A stretch of 64,000 bases of DNA from Sulfurimonas sp. (GTDB lineage: Bacteria; Campylobacterota; Campylobacteria; Campylobacterales; Sulfurimonadaceae). A model generated the notes under the pieces. The model was not told where the DNA came from. It searched no databases and saw only the letters and a program-made list of their open reading frames with translations. Position 1 is the first letter of the stretch. Each line of letters begins with the position of its first letter. A program made the position numbers and the translations under genes. The DNA lies in assembly GCA_030949825.1 (NCBI GenBank), contig JAUZSC010000008.1, positions 186,001-250,000 on the forward strand, given 5' to 3'. Shown here piece by piece: positions 17,773-26,720 of this stretch.

Positions 17773-19032
17773 ATGAACAGTAAGCTTAGCCTACTCTATA
17801 TTGAAGATAATTTAGAAGTTTTAGAAAATGTTACTTTTCTTTTTGAGCGCTATGTAGATACAGTTTACACAGCTACAGATGGCGAAGAAGCACTTGAACA
17901 ATACTTTGAGCATAAGCCAGATATCGTGGTATCAGATATATCCCTTCCTAAAATGAGTGGCTCAGAAGTTGCAAAAAGAATAAGAGAGGACAATTTAGAT
18001 ATTCCTATAATAATGATGACTGCCTGTAATGATTCCACACAACTTGCAAAAGCTATAGATATAGGAGTTAGCTCTTATATTACAAAACCTTTTACACTGG
18101 AGATACTTAAGAGTTCTATTAGTAAAGCCATCGAAGAATGTAATCAACTTCACCAAAGAAAACACCTTGAGGAAAAATATGAGCTTATCAACAAAAATGT
18201 ACTTGTTTTAAATACTAACACAAAATTTATCATTACTGAAGTGACAGATGCTCTAATAGATTTAACAGGGTACTCAAAAGAAGAACTCATCGGTAGTAAT
18301 GCTTCTATAGTCAAAAGCGGAGAGACACCATCAAATGTCTATGAAAACTTATTTCAAACCATTGCTTCGGGTCATATTTGGAATGGTGAACTAAAAAACA
18401 AAAAGAAAAATGGTGACTTTTACTGGATTTCACTTTCTATCACTCCTCTTTTTGATCGAGATGTAAATATCAAAGGCTATACATCTATTCAAGCAAACAT
18501 AAGTAAAGAAAAAGAAACTGAGCTAAAAGTAAATATTGATTCGCTTACATCCATTAATAATCGAACACTTCTTAATAAAATCACAGAAAATTCTATTAAC
18601 ATAGCTAGACGCCATAACACAGAGCTCACCTATATGATGATAGATATAGACCATTTCAAAGCCTTTAATGACACTTATGGGCATCAAAATGGGGACGAAG
18701 TCTTAAGGCGTGTTGCCCAATCACTGAAAATAAATACAAAAAGAGAGCAAGACCATGCTTTTAGAGTTGGTGGAGAAGAGTTTACCCTTATTTTACTTGG
18801 ACTTAATCCTGAAGAATCTATAAAGTTTGCAAATAAGATTAAAGAAGATATTTTAAAACTACAAATAACCCATGAAAGAAATAGCGCACATAAATATTTA
18901 AGTGTTTCTGTTGGTATTTATGTTGCCAAAGGCGATGCAATTAGTTCTAAAGAAGAGATGTATGCGCTTGCAGATAAAGCACTCTATAAAGCAAAAGCAA
19001 ATGGAAGAAATCAAGTGAGCTTATTTGGCTAA
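17773..19032 (+). CDS. Response regulator diguanylate cyclase (REC-PAS-GGDEF)
   Basis: In this 419-residue cytoplasmic protein, residues 1-120 are a receiver domain with phospho-acceptor Asp55 (VVSDISLPKMSG) and the acidic pair Glu11-Asp12. Residues 135-250 form a PAS domain (SLSITPLFDRDVNIKGYTSI). Residues 255-419 form a GGDEF domain with an intact RVGGEEF. It would make c-di-GMP from two GTP when phosphorylated. No cognate kinase is adjacent: the neighbouring histidine kinase pairs with its own regulator. Its stop overlaps the convergent kinase gene by four bases. Confidence 0.92.
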   Translation: MNSKLSLLYIEDNLEVLENVTFLFERYVDTVYTATDGEEALEQYFEHKPDIVVSDISLPKMSGSEVAKRIREDNLDIPIIMMTACNDSTQLAKAIDIGVSSYITKPFTLEILKSSISKAIEECNQLHQRKHLEEKYELINKNVLVLNTNTKFIITEVTDALIDLTGYSKEELIGSNASIVKSGETPSNVYENLFQTIASGHIWNGELKNKKKNGDFYWISLSITPLFDRDVNIKGYTSIQANISKEKETELKVNIDSLTSINNRTLLNKITENSINIARRHNTELTYMMIDIDHFKAFNDTYGHQNGDEVLRRVAQSLKINTKREQDHAFRVGGEEFTLILLGLNPEESIKFANKIKEDILKLQITHERNSAHKYLSVSVGIYVAKGDAISSKEEMYALADKALYKAKANGRNQVSLFG

Positions 19033-20174
19033 TGTTTCCATTGTAAAATAAAACGACTTCCTTTATCGAGTTCAGATTCTACTCGAAGCTCTATCTTAAA
19101 CGCATCACAAATCTGCTTAACGATGCTTAAACCCACTCCAAACCCTCCTGCAAGATTTGAGCTTCTCTCATAGAGTTTAAAAATATCTTGAAGTTTATCT
19201 TTTGCAATTCCGACACCCTCATCTTCTATACTAAAGTAGCCTTCTCTCAAGCTCATAGTGATAGTTGTGTTTGGCATCGAGTATTTGATAGCATTTGAAA
19301 TAAGATTAGAGAAAAGAAGTTCTATTCGTGATTCTACTGCATCGAGATATGCACTTTGCAAATCTACTTCGATTTTAATATTTTTTGCCATGCTAAGTTC
19401 TGTGTAATACTCTACACTTTGAGTAAGTACAGGTTTTAAGTCCATAGATACAAGTTCTTGTTTTTGAGATGAAAAGTTCAAATAAGCAAGCGATTGGTAG
19501 ATGCTATAGAGTTGTTTTGTGCTTATAGATATATTTCTCAAAATATTTTCATCATAGACCTTCTTTTGTAAGGCTCTTTTTGAACTCATCTTCAAGGCAG
19601 TAATGGGCGTATTAAGTTCATGAGAAATATCTTGAATAAACTGCTCAATATGAATCATTTTATCGCGGATAGGGCGCATAAATAGCTTTGAGAGCAGCCA
19701 CGAGATAAGACCTATGCTTAAAAACACTACTAACATTGTACTTATGACTTTTAGCTTTAGAGATTCTAAACCCTTATGCAGGGTATCTGTTTTAGCTACT
19801 ACATACTCTATACTTAAGTGTTTTTGCGGTGCACTTGAAACGAGAACAGTAAAAGTATTTTCTTTAAAATATTTACGCGTATATACTTTTTGCTCCGAAC
19901 TAGGAATCATCATATACTCAAACCCTGTATCTGCGATGGGAAGTTCAAGCTTTTCATCCATCATATGTGCATTGATAATAAGCGCTGAAACCTTATCTGT
20001 GAGATGCTGTAGCTTATAGTAAGTTGCACTTTGTAAAGCTGTTTTTTGTGCGCTAAAGTACCAAAAACCGGAGAGAAGCACAAAAATAAAAGAAGAACCA
20101 AGATAAAGAAACAAAAAAGAGGAGAATGATTTTTTTTCTAAACTATTCAAAACGGTAACCCTCCCCACGAACAT
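19029..20174 (-). CDS. Sensor histidine kinase (metal-sensing type)
   Basis: This kinase is about 381 residues long and has transmembrane segments near 24-42 and 145-163 with a periplasmic sensor of about 100 residues. The phospho-acceptor His185 lies in DISHELNTPI, and the ATPase has NLISNAIKYSM and a FGVGLSIVKQ G-box. The likely start is TTG 20150, which has GGAGGG nine bases upstream and overlaps the regulator stop, rather than ATG 20174. It is coupled to the response regulator upstream and sits beside the Cus genes, so silver or copper sensing is a fair inference. Confidence 0.9.
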   Translation of the reverse strand: MFVGRVTVLNSLEKKSFSSFLFLYLGSSFIFVLLSGFWYFSAQKTALQSATYYKLQHLTDKVSALIINAHMMDEKLELPIADTGFEYMMIPSSEQKVYTRKYFKENTFTVLVSSAPQKHLSIEYVVAKTDTLHKGLESLKLKVISTMLVVFLSIGLISWLLSKLFMRPIRDKMIHIEQFIQDISHELNTPITALKMSSKRALQKKVYDENILRNISISTKQLYSIYQSLAYLNFSSQKQELVSMDLKPVLTQSVEYYTELSMAKNIKIEVDLQSAYLDAVESRIELLFSNLISNAIKYSMPNTTITMSLREGYFSIEDEGVGIAKDKLQDIFKLYERSSNLAGGFGVGLSIVKQICDAFKIELRVESELDKGSRFILQWKH

Positions 20175-20790
20175 TTATAATATGTTCTTTTCCTAAAGCC
20201 TTTCGAAGATTTTTAACAATGGTACGAATAGCATCACCAGAAGGCATCTCTTCGTATTCCCAAAAGTTTTGAAGTAACTCATCCCCGCTCACAACACGAT
20301 GTCGGTTTTTATATAAGTAATGCAAACATTCACTCTCTCTTGCACTTAAGATATGCGTAGCATCTAGACTTTTAAGCGCATGTGTTTGCGTATCTAACTC
20401 CACACCTTCGCAAAGCTTCACAAGCGAGTTTAATCCAAAATGCCTTTTTATATTCTCTATTCTTTGTGCCAACTCTTCTAAATCAAAAGGTTTTTTTATA
20501 AAGTCATTCGCCCCTGCTTCAAATGCACTCTTAAGATACTTGGTATCATGAAAAGCAGTTATAAAAACAGTAGGTGTCGCATCACTAAACTCACGAAGCG
20601 ATTTTAATAAAGAGATACCATCTCCATCAGGAACATTAATGTCAAAGATATATAAATCATAAACATTATCTTGAGCTAGATGCAGTGCTTCTTTCATACT
20701 GTATGTGTGCTTAACTTCATACTCTTCTGAAAGAAAGTCTACTAAGATATTTGCTAGGACGGTGTCGTCTTCAAGGAGTAATATTTTCAT
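20143..20790 (-). CDS. OmpR-family response regulator
   Basis: This 215-residue protein has an N-terminal receiver with phospho-acceptor Asp50 (YIFDINVPDGDG), the acidic pair EDD (7-9) and Lys in FIKKPFDLEEL. A C-terminal winged helix (about 125-213) ends in the typical NVRGEGYRFE. It is divergent from the YtkA-cusCBA operon with an 86-bp gap that must hold the promoters, so it probably activates that operon when metal is present. Confidence 0.93.
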   Translation of the reverse strand: MKILLLEDDTVLANILVDFLSEEYEVKHTYSMKEALHLAQDNVYDLYIFDINVPDGDGISLLKSLREFSDATPTVFITAFHDTKYLKSAFEAGANDFIKKPFDLEELAQRIENIKRHFGLNSLVKLCEGVELDTQTHALKSLDATHILSARESECLHYLYKNRHRVVSGDELLQNFWEYEEMPSGDAIRTIVKNLRKALGKEHIINVRGEGYRFE

Positions 20791-20876
20791 TCAAGCATTA
20801 TAACACATCATATTTCTCACAAACCCCACACAAACAATAAGTATACTTCTCCTACAACAACAAAAAAGGATACAAA

Positions 20877-21257
20877 ATGAATACTTTAACAAAATTAATG
20901 ATGACGCTTCTTTTAGGGGCTACTTTACTTCAAGGTGCTGCTTTTGAAAAAGTTGCTAAGTCTCGTGCTACACAGGTAATGATGAGTTCTGAGAAACCAC
21001 TTTCAACTGGGAACAATACAATTATGCTAGAAGTTGGACATAAGAACTACAAAGATGCAACAGTAAGTATCAAAGTATTTATGCCAGCGATGCCAGGTAT
21101 GCCTTACATGGAAAGTAAAAGCGAAGCTAAAAGCTTAGGAAATGGAAAATTTACAGTTGATGTAAATATTGCAATGAGTGGAACATGGCAAGTACATATC
21201 TTTTTAGCACCTAAGACTGGTAAAAAAGTTAGAGCTAAAACATCGTTCAATATCTAA
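20877..21257 (+). CDS. YtkA-like periplasmic protein, first gene of the Cus operon
   Basis: This 126-residue exported protein has a signal peptide (1-21) and a YtkA/FixH-like beta-sandwich (about 30-125). It carries the Met-rich stretch FMPAMPGMPYM at about 67-77, which resembles copper-binding Met clusters of periplasmic Cus proteins. It leads the operon directly ahead of the TolC-like gene (19-bp gap), so it may hand metal to the pump in place of CusF. The ribosome site AAAAAGGATACAAA fits the start. Confidence 0.8.
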   Translation: MNTLTKLMMTLLLGATLLQGAAFEKVAKSRATQVMMSSEKPLSTGNNTIMLEVGHKNYKDATVSIKVFMPAMPGMPYMESKSEAKSLGNGKFTVDVNIAMSGTWQVHIFLAPKTGKKVRAKTSFNI

Positions 21258-21276
21258 TACTATAAAGGCTACACCT

Positions 21277-22470
21277 ATGAAACGCTTTACTTTACTTCTT
21301 TTACCCGCATGGCTCGCTGCCATGCCCCTTCAAACACTTATTGAGCATGCAAAGAACAACCATACTTCACTTAAATCTATAGAGCAAAGAGTCTCTGCCA
21401 TAGATAATGAATATGAAAGAAGCAGAAATTTTGCTGACCCTGTACTCTCTTTAACTATGAGTGATATTCAGCTAGATGACATCACAAACCGCTCCATTGA
21501 GCGTATGCAATATACTGCTTTAAATGTTCAACAGCGTATTCCTTATTTTGGAAAACGCGATGCACGCGCAAACAAAATAAAAGCCAAACAAGAAAAAGTC
21601 GCTCTGAGTATAGATGCTATGAAGGTAAAGATAGTAAAAGAGATAAAAATCACAGCTTACAGCATCTGGGAGCGAGAAGAAGAACTTAAAATCACGGGTG
21701 AATATGTAAAACTAACCAAACAAAACATAGAACTTTACTCGGCTGTAAGTATCTCAGATGCTAAGGCACATATGAGTATCATGTCTGCTGAAATGTCACT
21801 CTCTGAGCTTCGTATTAAACAAAGCCGATTAAAAAGTTTACTCAAAGGGCTTTATAAAAAAATCTCTTATTTGAGCGAGATGGAAGTTGATTCTGTAGAA
21901 GTTACTATGACGCTCCATAAACCACAATCACTTGACGCATACATAGATGCAAACAAAAGAAATATATCCTACAAAATCAAAGAAGCAACACTTAAAGAGG
22001 CAAACTTAGACATAAAAGTAAAAGACTTAGAAGCCTATGTAGACCCTGTTGTAAAAGTAGGCTACTTCAAGCGTGAAGCCTTTAATGACTATATAAATAT
22101 CGGAGTAGCTTTTAGTATTCCTCTTTACGGTACACAAGAGTCAAAAACTGAACAATCAAGAAAACTAGCACTTGCAAGTCAAAGTGAGATTTTAGATTTA
22201 GATAATCTTATTCGTTCTCAGATGCAAGCTATCCATGCAAATCTTGAAGATGCTTACACCGTTCATACAATCATAATGCATGAGAGTATGCCTCAAATCG
22301 AGCATATGTTTGAGCTGAGTTCTTCGTCTATTAAAAGTGGTGAAGAGCTTTTTATTTATATAGATTTACTAGAGAAAAAGCTTTCTTTAGATGAAAAAAA
22401 TATCGTTGCTGTTGCGCGTTATCATAAAAGTCAAGCCCGTCTTGATGCACTTATTGGAGAGATGAAATGA
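21277..22470 (+). CDS. CusC-like TolC-family outer membrane factor
   Basis: This 397-residue protein has a signal peptide (1-16) and two outer-membrane efflux domains made of long alternating helices (QQRIPYFGKRDARANKIKAK, then SIPLYGTQESKTEQ). It is the outer-membrane channel of a tripartite RND pump. The gene overlaps the adaptor gene by four bases (ATGA). Its length is near the small end for the family, as is usual in Campylobacterota. Confidence 0.9.
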   Translation: MKRFTLLLLPAWLAAMPLQTLIEHAKNNHTSLKSIEQRVSAIDNEYERSRNFADPVLSLTMSDIQLDDITNRSIERMQYTALNVQQRIPYFGKRDARANKIKAKQEKVALSIDAMKVKIVKEIKITAYSIWEREEELKITGEYVKLTKQNIELYSAVSISDAKAHMSIMSAEMSLSELRIKQSRLKSLLKGLYKKISYLSEMEVDSVEVTMTLHKPQSLDAYIDANKRNISYKIKEATLKEANLDIKVKDLEAYVDPVVKVGYFKREAFNDYINIGVAFSIPLYGTQESKTEQSRKLALASQSEILDLDNLIRSQMQAIHANLEDAYTVHTIIMHESMPQIEHMFELSSSSIKSGEELFIYIDLLEKKLSLDEKNIVAVARYHKSQARLDALIGEMK

Positions 22471-23448
22471 AAAAAATATTTTTAGGATTATTCCTTACAT
22501 TAACACTTGTTCATTCGCAAACTGCGACTGTTGAGCAATTATTTAATATCCAAACTGTCAAGGTAAAAGAAGCATCTCATAGTAAATCTATGAAAAGTTT
22601 TGGCTTTGTAAAAGTCGATGAGTCGAGAGTTTACGATGTAGCGCCTCGTTTTGGTGGCTTTGTAGAAATTCTTTACGCAGATAAACTTTACAAAAAAGTG
22701 ACTAAAAATCAAGCCCTTGCAAAAGTATACTCTCCAGAAGTTTTACAAGCAAAAGATGAGTATATAAACTCTTTAGCGTACTCGAAAAACAAGGGGATGA
22801 TACAGAGTTCAATGGCAAAACTCAAACTTTTAAATATACCAAACTATGAAATAAAGTCTATAAAAAAGGACAGAACTTTCACAACAATTCTCTCTCCTGC
22901 TAGTGGATATGTTTTTAAAAAATCTATCAATAACGATGCTGCTTTTAATGCTAAAAAAGTTCTTTTTGAGATTGTAAATCTTGATAGCGTTTGGGTTGAG
23001 ATTAACATCCATCAAAACCAATTACAAACACTTCAAATCTATAGACACATTTGAACTTACTACGCCTGCATATACAGAAAAATTCACTGCTAAAAATGCT
23101 GGAATTTACCCAATGCTTGATGCTAAAGAAGAAAGTTTCACACTTCGCCTTGAAGTAAAAAATGAAAATCATAAACTCAAACCTGGAATGTATATGCGTG
23201 TTCAAATGAGCCAAAAAGAACAAAGTTACTTAACACTTCCTACAACTGCTGTCATCCGAAAAAATGGTGTTTTTTATGCCTTTGTTGTTGGAGAATACGA
23301 GGGAGAATATGAACCACTTCAAGTAGAAGTAGAGGTCTTAAACCCAAATGTTTACATTGTTAAAAGCGGTTTATCCGCAGGCGATGAAGTAGTAAATAAC
23401 GCTCTGTTTATGATGGACAGTGACGCGCAAGTTAACGGCTTATACTAA
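22467..23448 (+). pseudogene. CusB-like RND adaptor, one frameshift
   Basis: Two overlapping frames together give a complete adaptor of about 326 residues. The first, from ATG 22467, carries the signal peptide, the barrel-sandwich part (VAPRFGGFVEILYADKL) and SVWVEINIHQNQL. The second resumes at KSIDTFELTTPAYTEKF and runs to 23448 with KLKPGMYMRVQMS. One extra base in CTTCAAATCT (23031-23040) would explain the break. The neighbours on both sides are intact, so error or a recent mutation is likely. If real, the pump would lack its periplasmic adaptor. Confidence 0.85.
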
Positions 23449-23455
23449 AGGTTAC

Positions 23456-26400
23456 ATGATGATTGAAAAGATAATAGACTTTAGTATAAAAAACCGTTTT
23501 CTTGTTTTAATGGCAACATTATTTTTAACTTTTGCATCGGTGTGGGCTTTAAAAAATACACCGCTAGATGCTATACCTGACCTTTCTCCTCCGCAGGTCA
23601 TCGTTCAACTTAACTGGGCAGGACAATCTCCTGAGATTATTGAAGATCAAGGAACATATCCGCTTGTTTCTCAGTTTTTAGCTATTGCAAATATCGAGAC
23701 TGTTCGTGGATTTTCTACCTATGAGAATGCCCTTATTTATATAATATTTAAAGAAGGAACTGACCTTTACTGGGCGAGAACGCGTGTTCTTGAGCAGTTA
23801 GCATCTATCCAATCAGGACTTCCAGATTCTATGGAAGTAAACCTTGGTCCAGATGCCAGTGGTGTTGGTTGGGTTTATGAGTACGCGCTTACTTCAAAAA
23901 CAAAAAATCTAAGTGAGCTTAGAACGCTTCAAGATTACTACTACAAGTACGCACTTTTAGGTGTAGATGGAGTAAGTGAAGTAGCAAGCATCGGTGGTTT
24001 TGTTCCGACCTACCAAGTGAGTGTTAAAAATGATACGCTTGTTCGTTACAACTTAAGCATCCAAGACATTGCCAAAACTTTAAAAAACAATAACAATGAC
24101 ACCGGCGGAAGAATCGTCATTCAAAACGGATACGAATGGATGGTTCAAGCTAAAGGTTATGTCAAAAATCTTGATGATATTCGCGCACTTACAGTAACAA
24201 CAAAGGCAAACACACCCGTAACTATTGGAGATATTGCAAGAGTTGAGTTAGTTCCTGCTGCGCGTCGTGGTATTGCAGACTTAAACGGAGAGGGTGAAGT
24301 TGTCGGGGGAATCGTTATGGTTCGTTACGGCGAAGATGTTTACTCTACCATCAAACGCATCGAGAAAAAGATGGATGAGCTTAAAGTTGATGATGTTGAA
24401 GTTATCGAGACTTACAACCGTTCTGAGCTAATAGAAGCTGCGGTTGATACACTCAAATATACACTTGTTGAAGAGAGTATTATTGTCATCGTAATTATCG
24501 CTTTGTTTTTGATGCACTTACGCTCTTCTTTTATAGTTGTTATCATCTTACCTCTGACGATTGCTACAACTTTTTTACTGATGAAGTTTTTTGGAATTGA
24601 TTCAAACATTATGAGCTTAGGCGGAATCGCTATTGCCATTGGTGCGATGGTAGATGCTACTATAGTTATGATTGAAAATGCCCATAAAACTATAATTAAA
24701 CGAGAAGAAAAAAAAGGTGAAGCATTAAGTAAACAAGAAAGATTTGACGCGATTGTTTCATCATCTAAAGTTGTAGGTCGTCCGATATTTTTCGCCCTCT
24801 CTCTTGTTGTAGTTTCATTTTTACCTATCTTTGCACTCTCGGGTCAAGAGGGACTTTTATTTACTCCACTTGCCTATACAAAAACCTTTGCAATGATGGC
24901 AGGCGCGATTCTTTCTATTACACTTGTTCCTATTTTAATGCTTTATTTTGTAAAGGGGAAAATCCTTAGTGAATCAAAAAATCCATTAAACAGGTTTTTT
25001 ATCTGGCTCTATAGCCCTTTTCTTGTGTATGGATTAAAACTAAAGTATATTATTATGGTAGCAGTTCTAGTTTCTCTAGGCTATATGTATCCACTTTACA
25101 AGGGCTTAAAATGGGAGTTTATGCCTCCTCTGAATGAACAAACAGTTATGTATATGCCTGTTACGCCTTATGGCATATCGGTTGATCAAAGCAAGATGCT
25201 CACCCAAAAGACAGATGCTATCATCAAGTCTTTCCCTGAGGTTGACATAGTCTTTGGAAAAGGTGGACGCGCTTCAAGTGCGACTGACCCTGCTCCACTA
25301 GGGATGATTGAGACTATAATCACCTTTAAACCTAAAGAAGAATGGAGAGAGGGCTTAACGCATGAGGCATTAATGCAAGAACTCGAAGAAGCTCTACAAG
25401 TTCCAGGTCTTATAAACTCATGGACATATCCAATTCGTGGTCGAATCGACATGCTTTTAAGTGGAATCAGAACACCACTTGGCATCAAGCTTTACGGTAA
25501 AGATGCAGCAGGACTTCAAAAGTATGGACAAGAAATAGAGTCCGTTCTACGCGACTACGACAAAACTTTATCCGTCTTTGCAGATCAAGCAAGTGCTGGG
25601 TATTATCTTGACATTAACATCAACGAGGAACAAATCGCACGCTACAAAATAAGTAAAAACTATCTTTTAGAATATGTTTCTTCTGCTGTTGGTGGGATGA
25701 AAGTATCTACGATGTACAAAGGAATTGAGCGTTATCCTATCGCGCTTCGCTTTGAAGAAGAAGAAAGAAGAAGTATAGATTCTATAAAAAACATTATGAT
25801 AAAAACACCTCTTGGATTTATTCCATTAGAGAATTTCGCAGAGATTGCGTATAGAGAAAGTGCCTCGGTGATTAAAAGTGAAATGGCTTCACCTGTTACT
25901 TTTGTGTACATTACTCCACAGGTCGGTATCTCAGCTACTGAGTATAAAGAAGAAGCAAAAGAGCTACTCAAAAGCATCGATTTCCCTGCTGGATACTATG
26001 TAGAATGGGCAGGACAAAGCGAGTACCTTGATTCTGCAATGGCTAAAATAGTTTGGATTGTTCCTGCTGTTTTAGTTGTTATTTTAGTGCTCATATATTT
26101 CGCACTCAAAGAGATGGTTCCAACTTTAATAGTATTTTTCACCCTGCCTTTCGCTCTTTTAGGTGGACTTCTTTATATTGATATGTTAAATTTCAATATG
26201 TCCATAGCAGTTGTAGTAGGCTTTTTAGCCCTGCTCGGAGTAGCATCTGAGACCGCCATAGTAATGATAGTTTACCTGCAAGAAGCAGTCGATGAAGCAA
26301 AAGAAAAATTTAAAGACAAGTTTGGAAAAAAAGAGCTTACAGATGCTATTTATGAGGGTGCAGTTGCCCGTGTACGACCAAAACTCATGACAGTTTTCGC

Positions 26401-26566
26401 CATCCTCGCAGGACTTCTTCCCATCATGTACACACACGGAGTAGGAAGCGAAGTTATGCAAAGAATTGCTGCTCCTATGATAGGTGGAGTTGTGAGTTCT
26501 GCCGTTCTTAGTTTGATTATTATTCCGATTTTGTTTGATACATATATTCGCAGAAGGCTAAAGTAG
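23456..26566 (+). CDS. CusA-like heavy-metal RND efflux pump
   Basis: This inner-membrane proton-driven pump of about 1036 residues belongs to the HME-RND family. The transmembrane-4 motif GAMVDATIVMIENAHK carries the proton-relay acid, and the partner helix has GVASETAIVMIVYLQEA. The N-terminus NTPLDAIPDLSPPQVIVQ and the porter loops are typical of CusA and CzcA. The start is at ATG 23456 or 23459. A frame extending to 23420 overlaps the adaptor end and is unlikely. Metal type is inferred from the Met-rich partner as Cu(I)/Ag(I), with moderate certainty. Confidence 0.93.
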   Translation: MMIEKIIDFSIKNRFLVLMATLFLTFASVWALKNTPLDAIPDLSPPQVIVQLNWAGQSPEIIEDQGTYPLVSQFLAIANIETVRGFSTYENALIYIIFKEGTDLYWARTRVLEQLASIQSGLPDSMEVNLGPDASGVGWVYEYALTSKTKNLSELRTLQDYYYKYALLGVDGVSEVASIGGFVPTYQVSVKNDTLVRYNLSIQDIAKTLKNNNNDTGGRIVIQNGYEWMVQAKGYVKNLDDIRALTVTTKANTPVTIGDIARVELVPAARRGIADLNGEGEVVGGIVMVRYGEDVYSTIKRIEKKMDELKVDDVEVIETYNRSELIEAAVDTLKYTLVEESIIVIVIIALFLMHLRSSFIVVIILPLTIATTFLLMKFFGIDSNIMSLGGIAIAIGAMVDATIVMIENAHKTIIKREEKKGEALSKQERFDAIVSSSKVVGRPIFFALSLVVVSFLPIFALSGQEGLLFTPLAYTKTFAMMAGAILSITLVPILMLYFVKGKILSESKNPLNRFFIWLYSPFLVYGLKLKYIIMVAVLVSLGYMYPLYKGLKWEFMPPLNEQTVMYMPVTPYGISVDQSKMLTQKTDAIIKSFPEVDIVFGKGGRASSATDPAPLGMIETIITFKPKEEWREGLTHEALMQELEEALQVPGLINSWTYPIRGRIDMLLSGIRTPLGIKLYGKDAAGLQKYGQEIESVLRDYDKTLSVFADQASAGYYLDININEEQIARYKISKNYLLEYVSSAVGGMKVSTMYKGIERYPIALRFEEEERRSIDSIKNIMIKTPLGFIPLENFAEIAYRESASVIKSEMASPVTFVYITPQVGISATEYKEEAKELLKSIDFPAGYYVEWAGQSEYLDSAMAKIVWIVPAVLVVILVLIYFALKEMVPTLIVFFTLPFALLGGLLYIDMLNFNMSIAVVVGFLALLGVASETAIVMIVYLQEAVDEAKEKFKDKFGKKELTDAIYEGAVARVRPKLMTVFAILAGLLPIMYTHGVGSEVMQRIAAPMIGGVVSSAVLSLIIIPILFDTYIRRRLK

Positions 26567-26653
26567 TTTCAATTTTTGTTCTACTTCTGCAAGCTCAACA
26601 AAAGTAATATCTTGGGGAGCTGTAATGTAAGAACTTGATGCTATTGTTATCAT
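26558..26653 (-). CDS. Possible 31-residue peptide
   Basis: A short frame from ATG 26653 (MITIASSSYITAPQDI) to TAG 26560-26558 has AAAAGGA upstream. It overlaps the 3' end of the cusA-like gene. There is no recognised family. It could be the start of a lost gene or chance. Confidence 0.25.
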   Translation of the reverse strand: MITIASSSYITAPQDITFVELAEVEQKLKLL

Positions 26654-26720
26654 AATAAAATCCTTTTTTTGTCAGTATATATTGTACTACTATAAGGCAC
26701 TAATATCAAATATTAAATCT

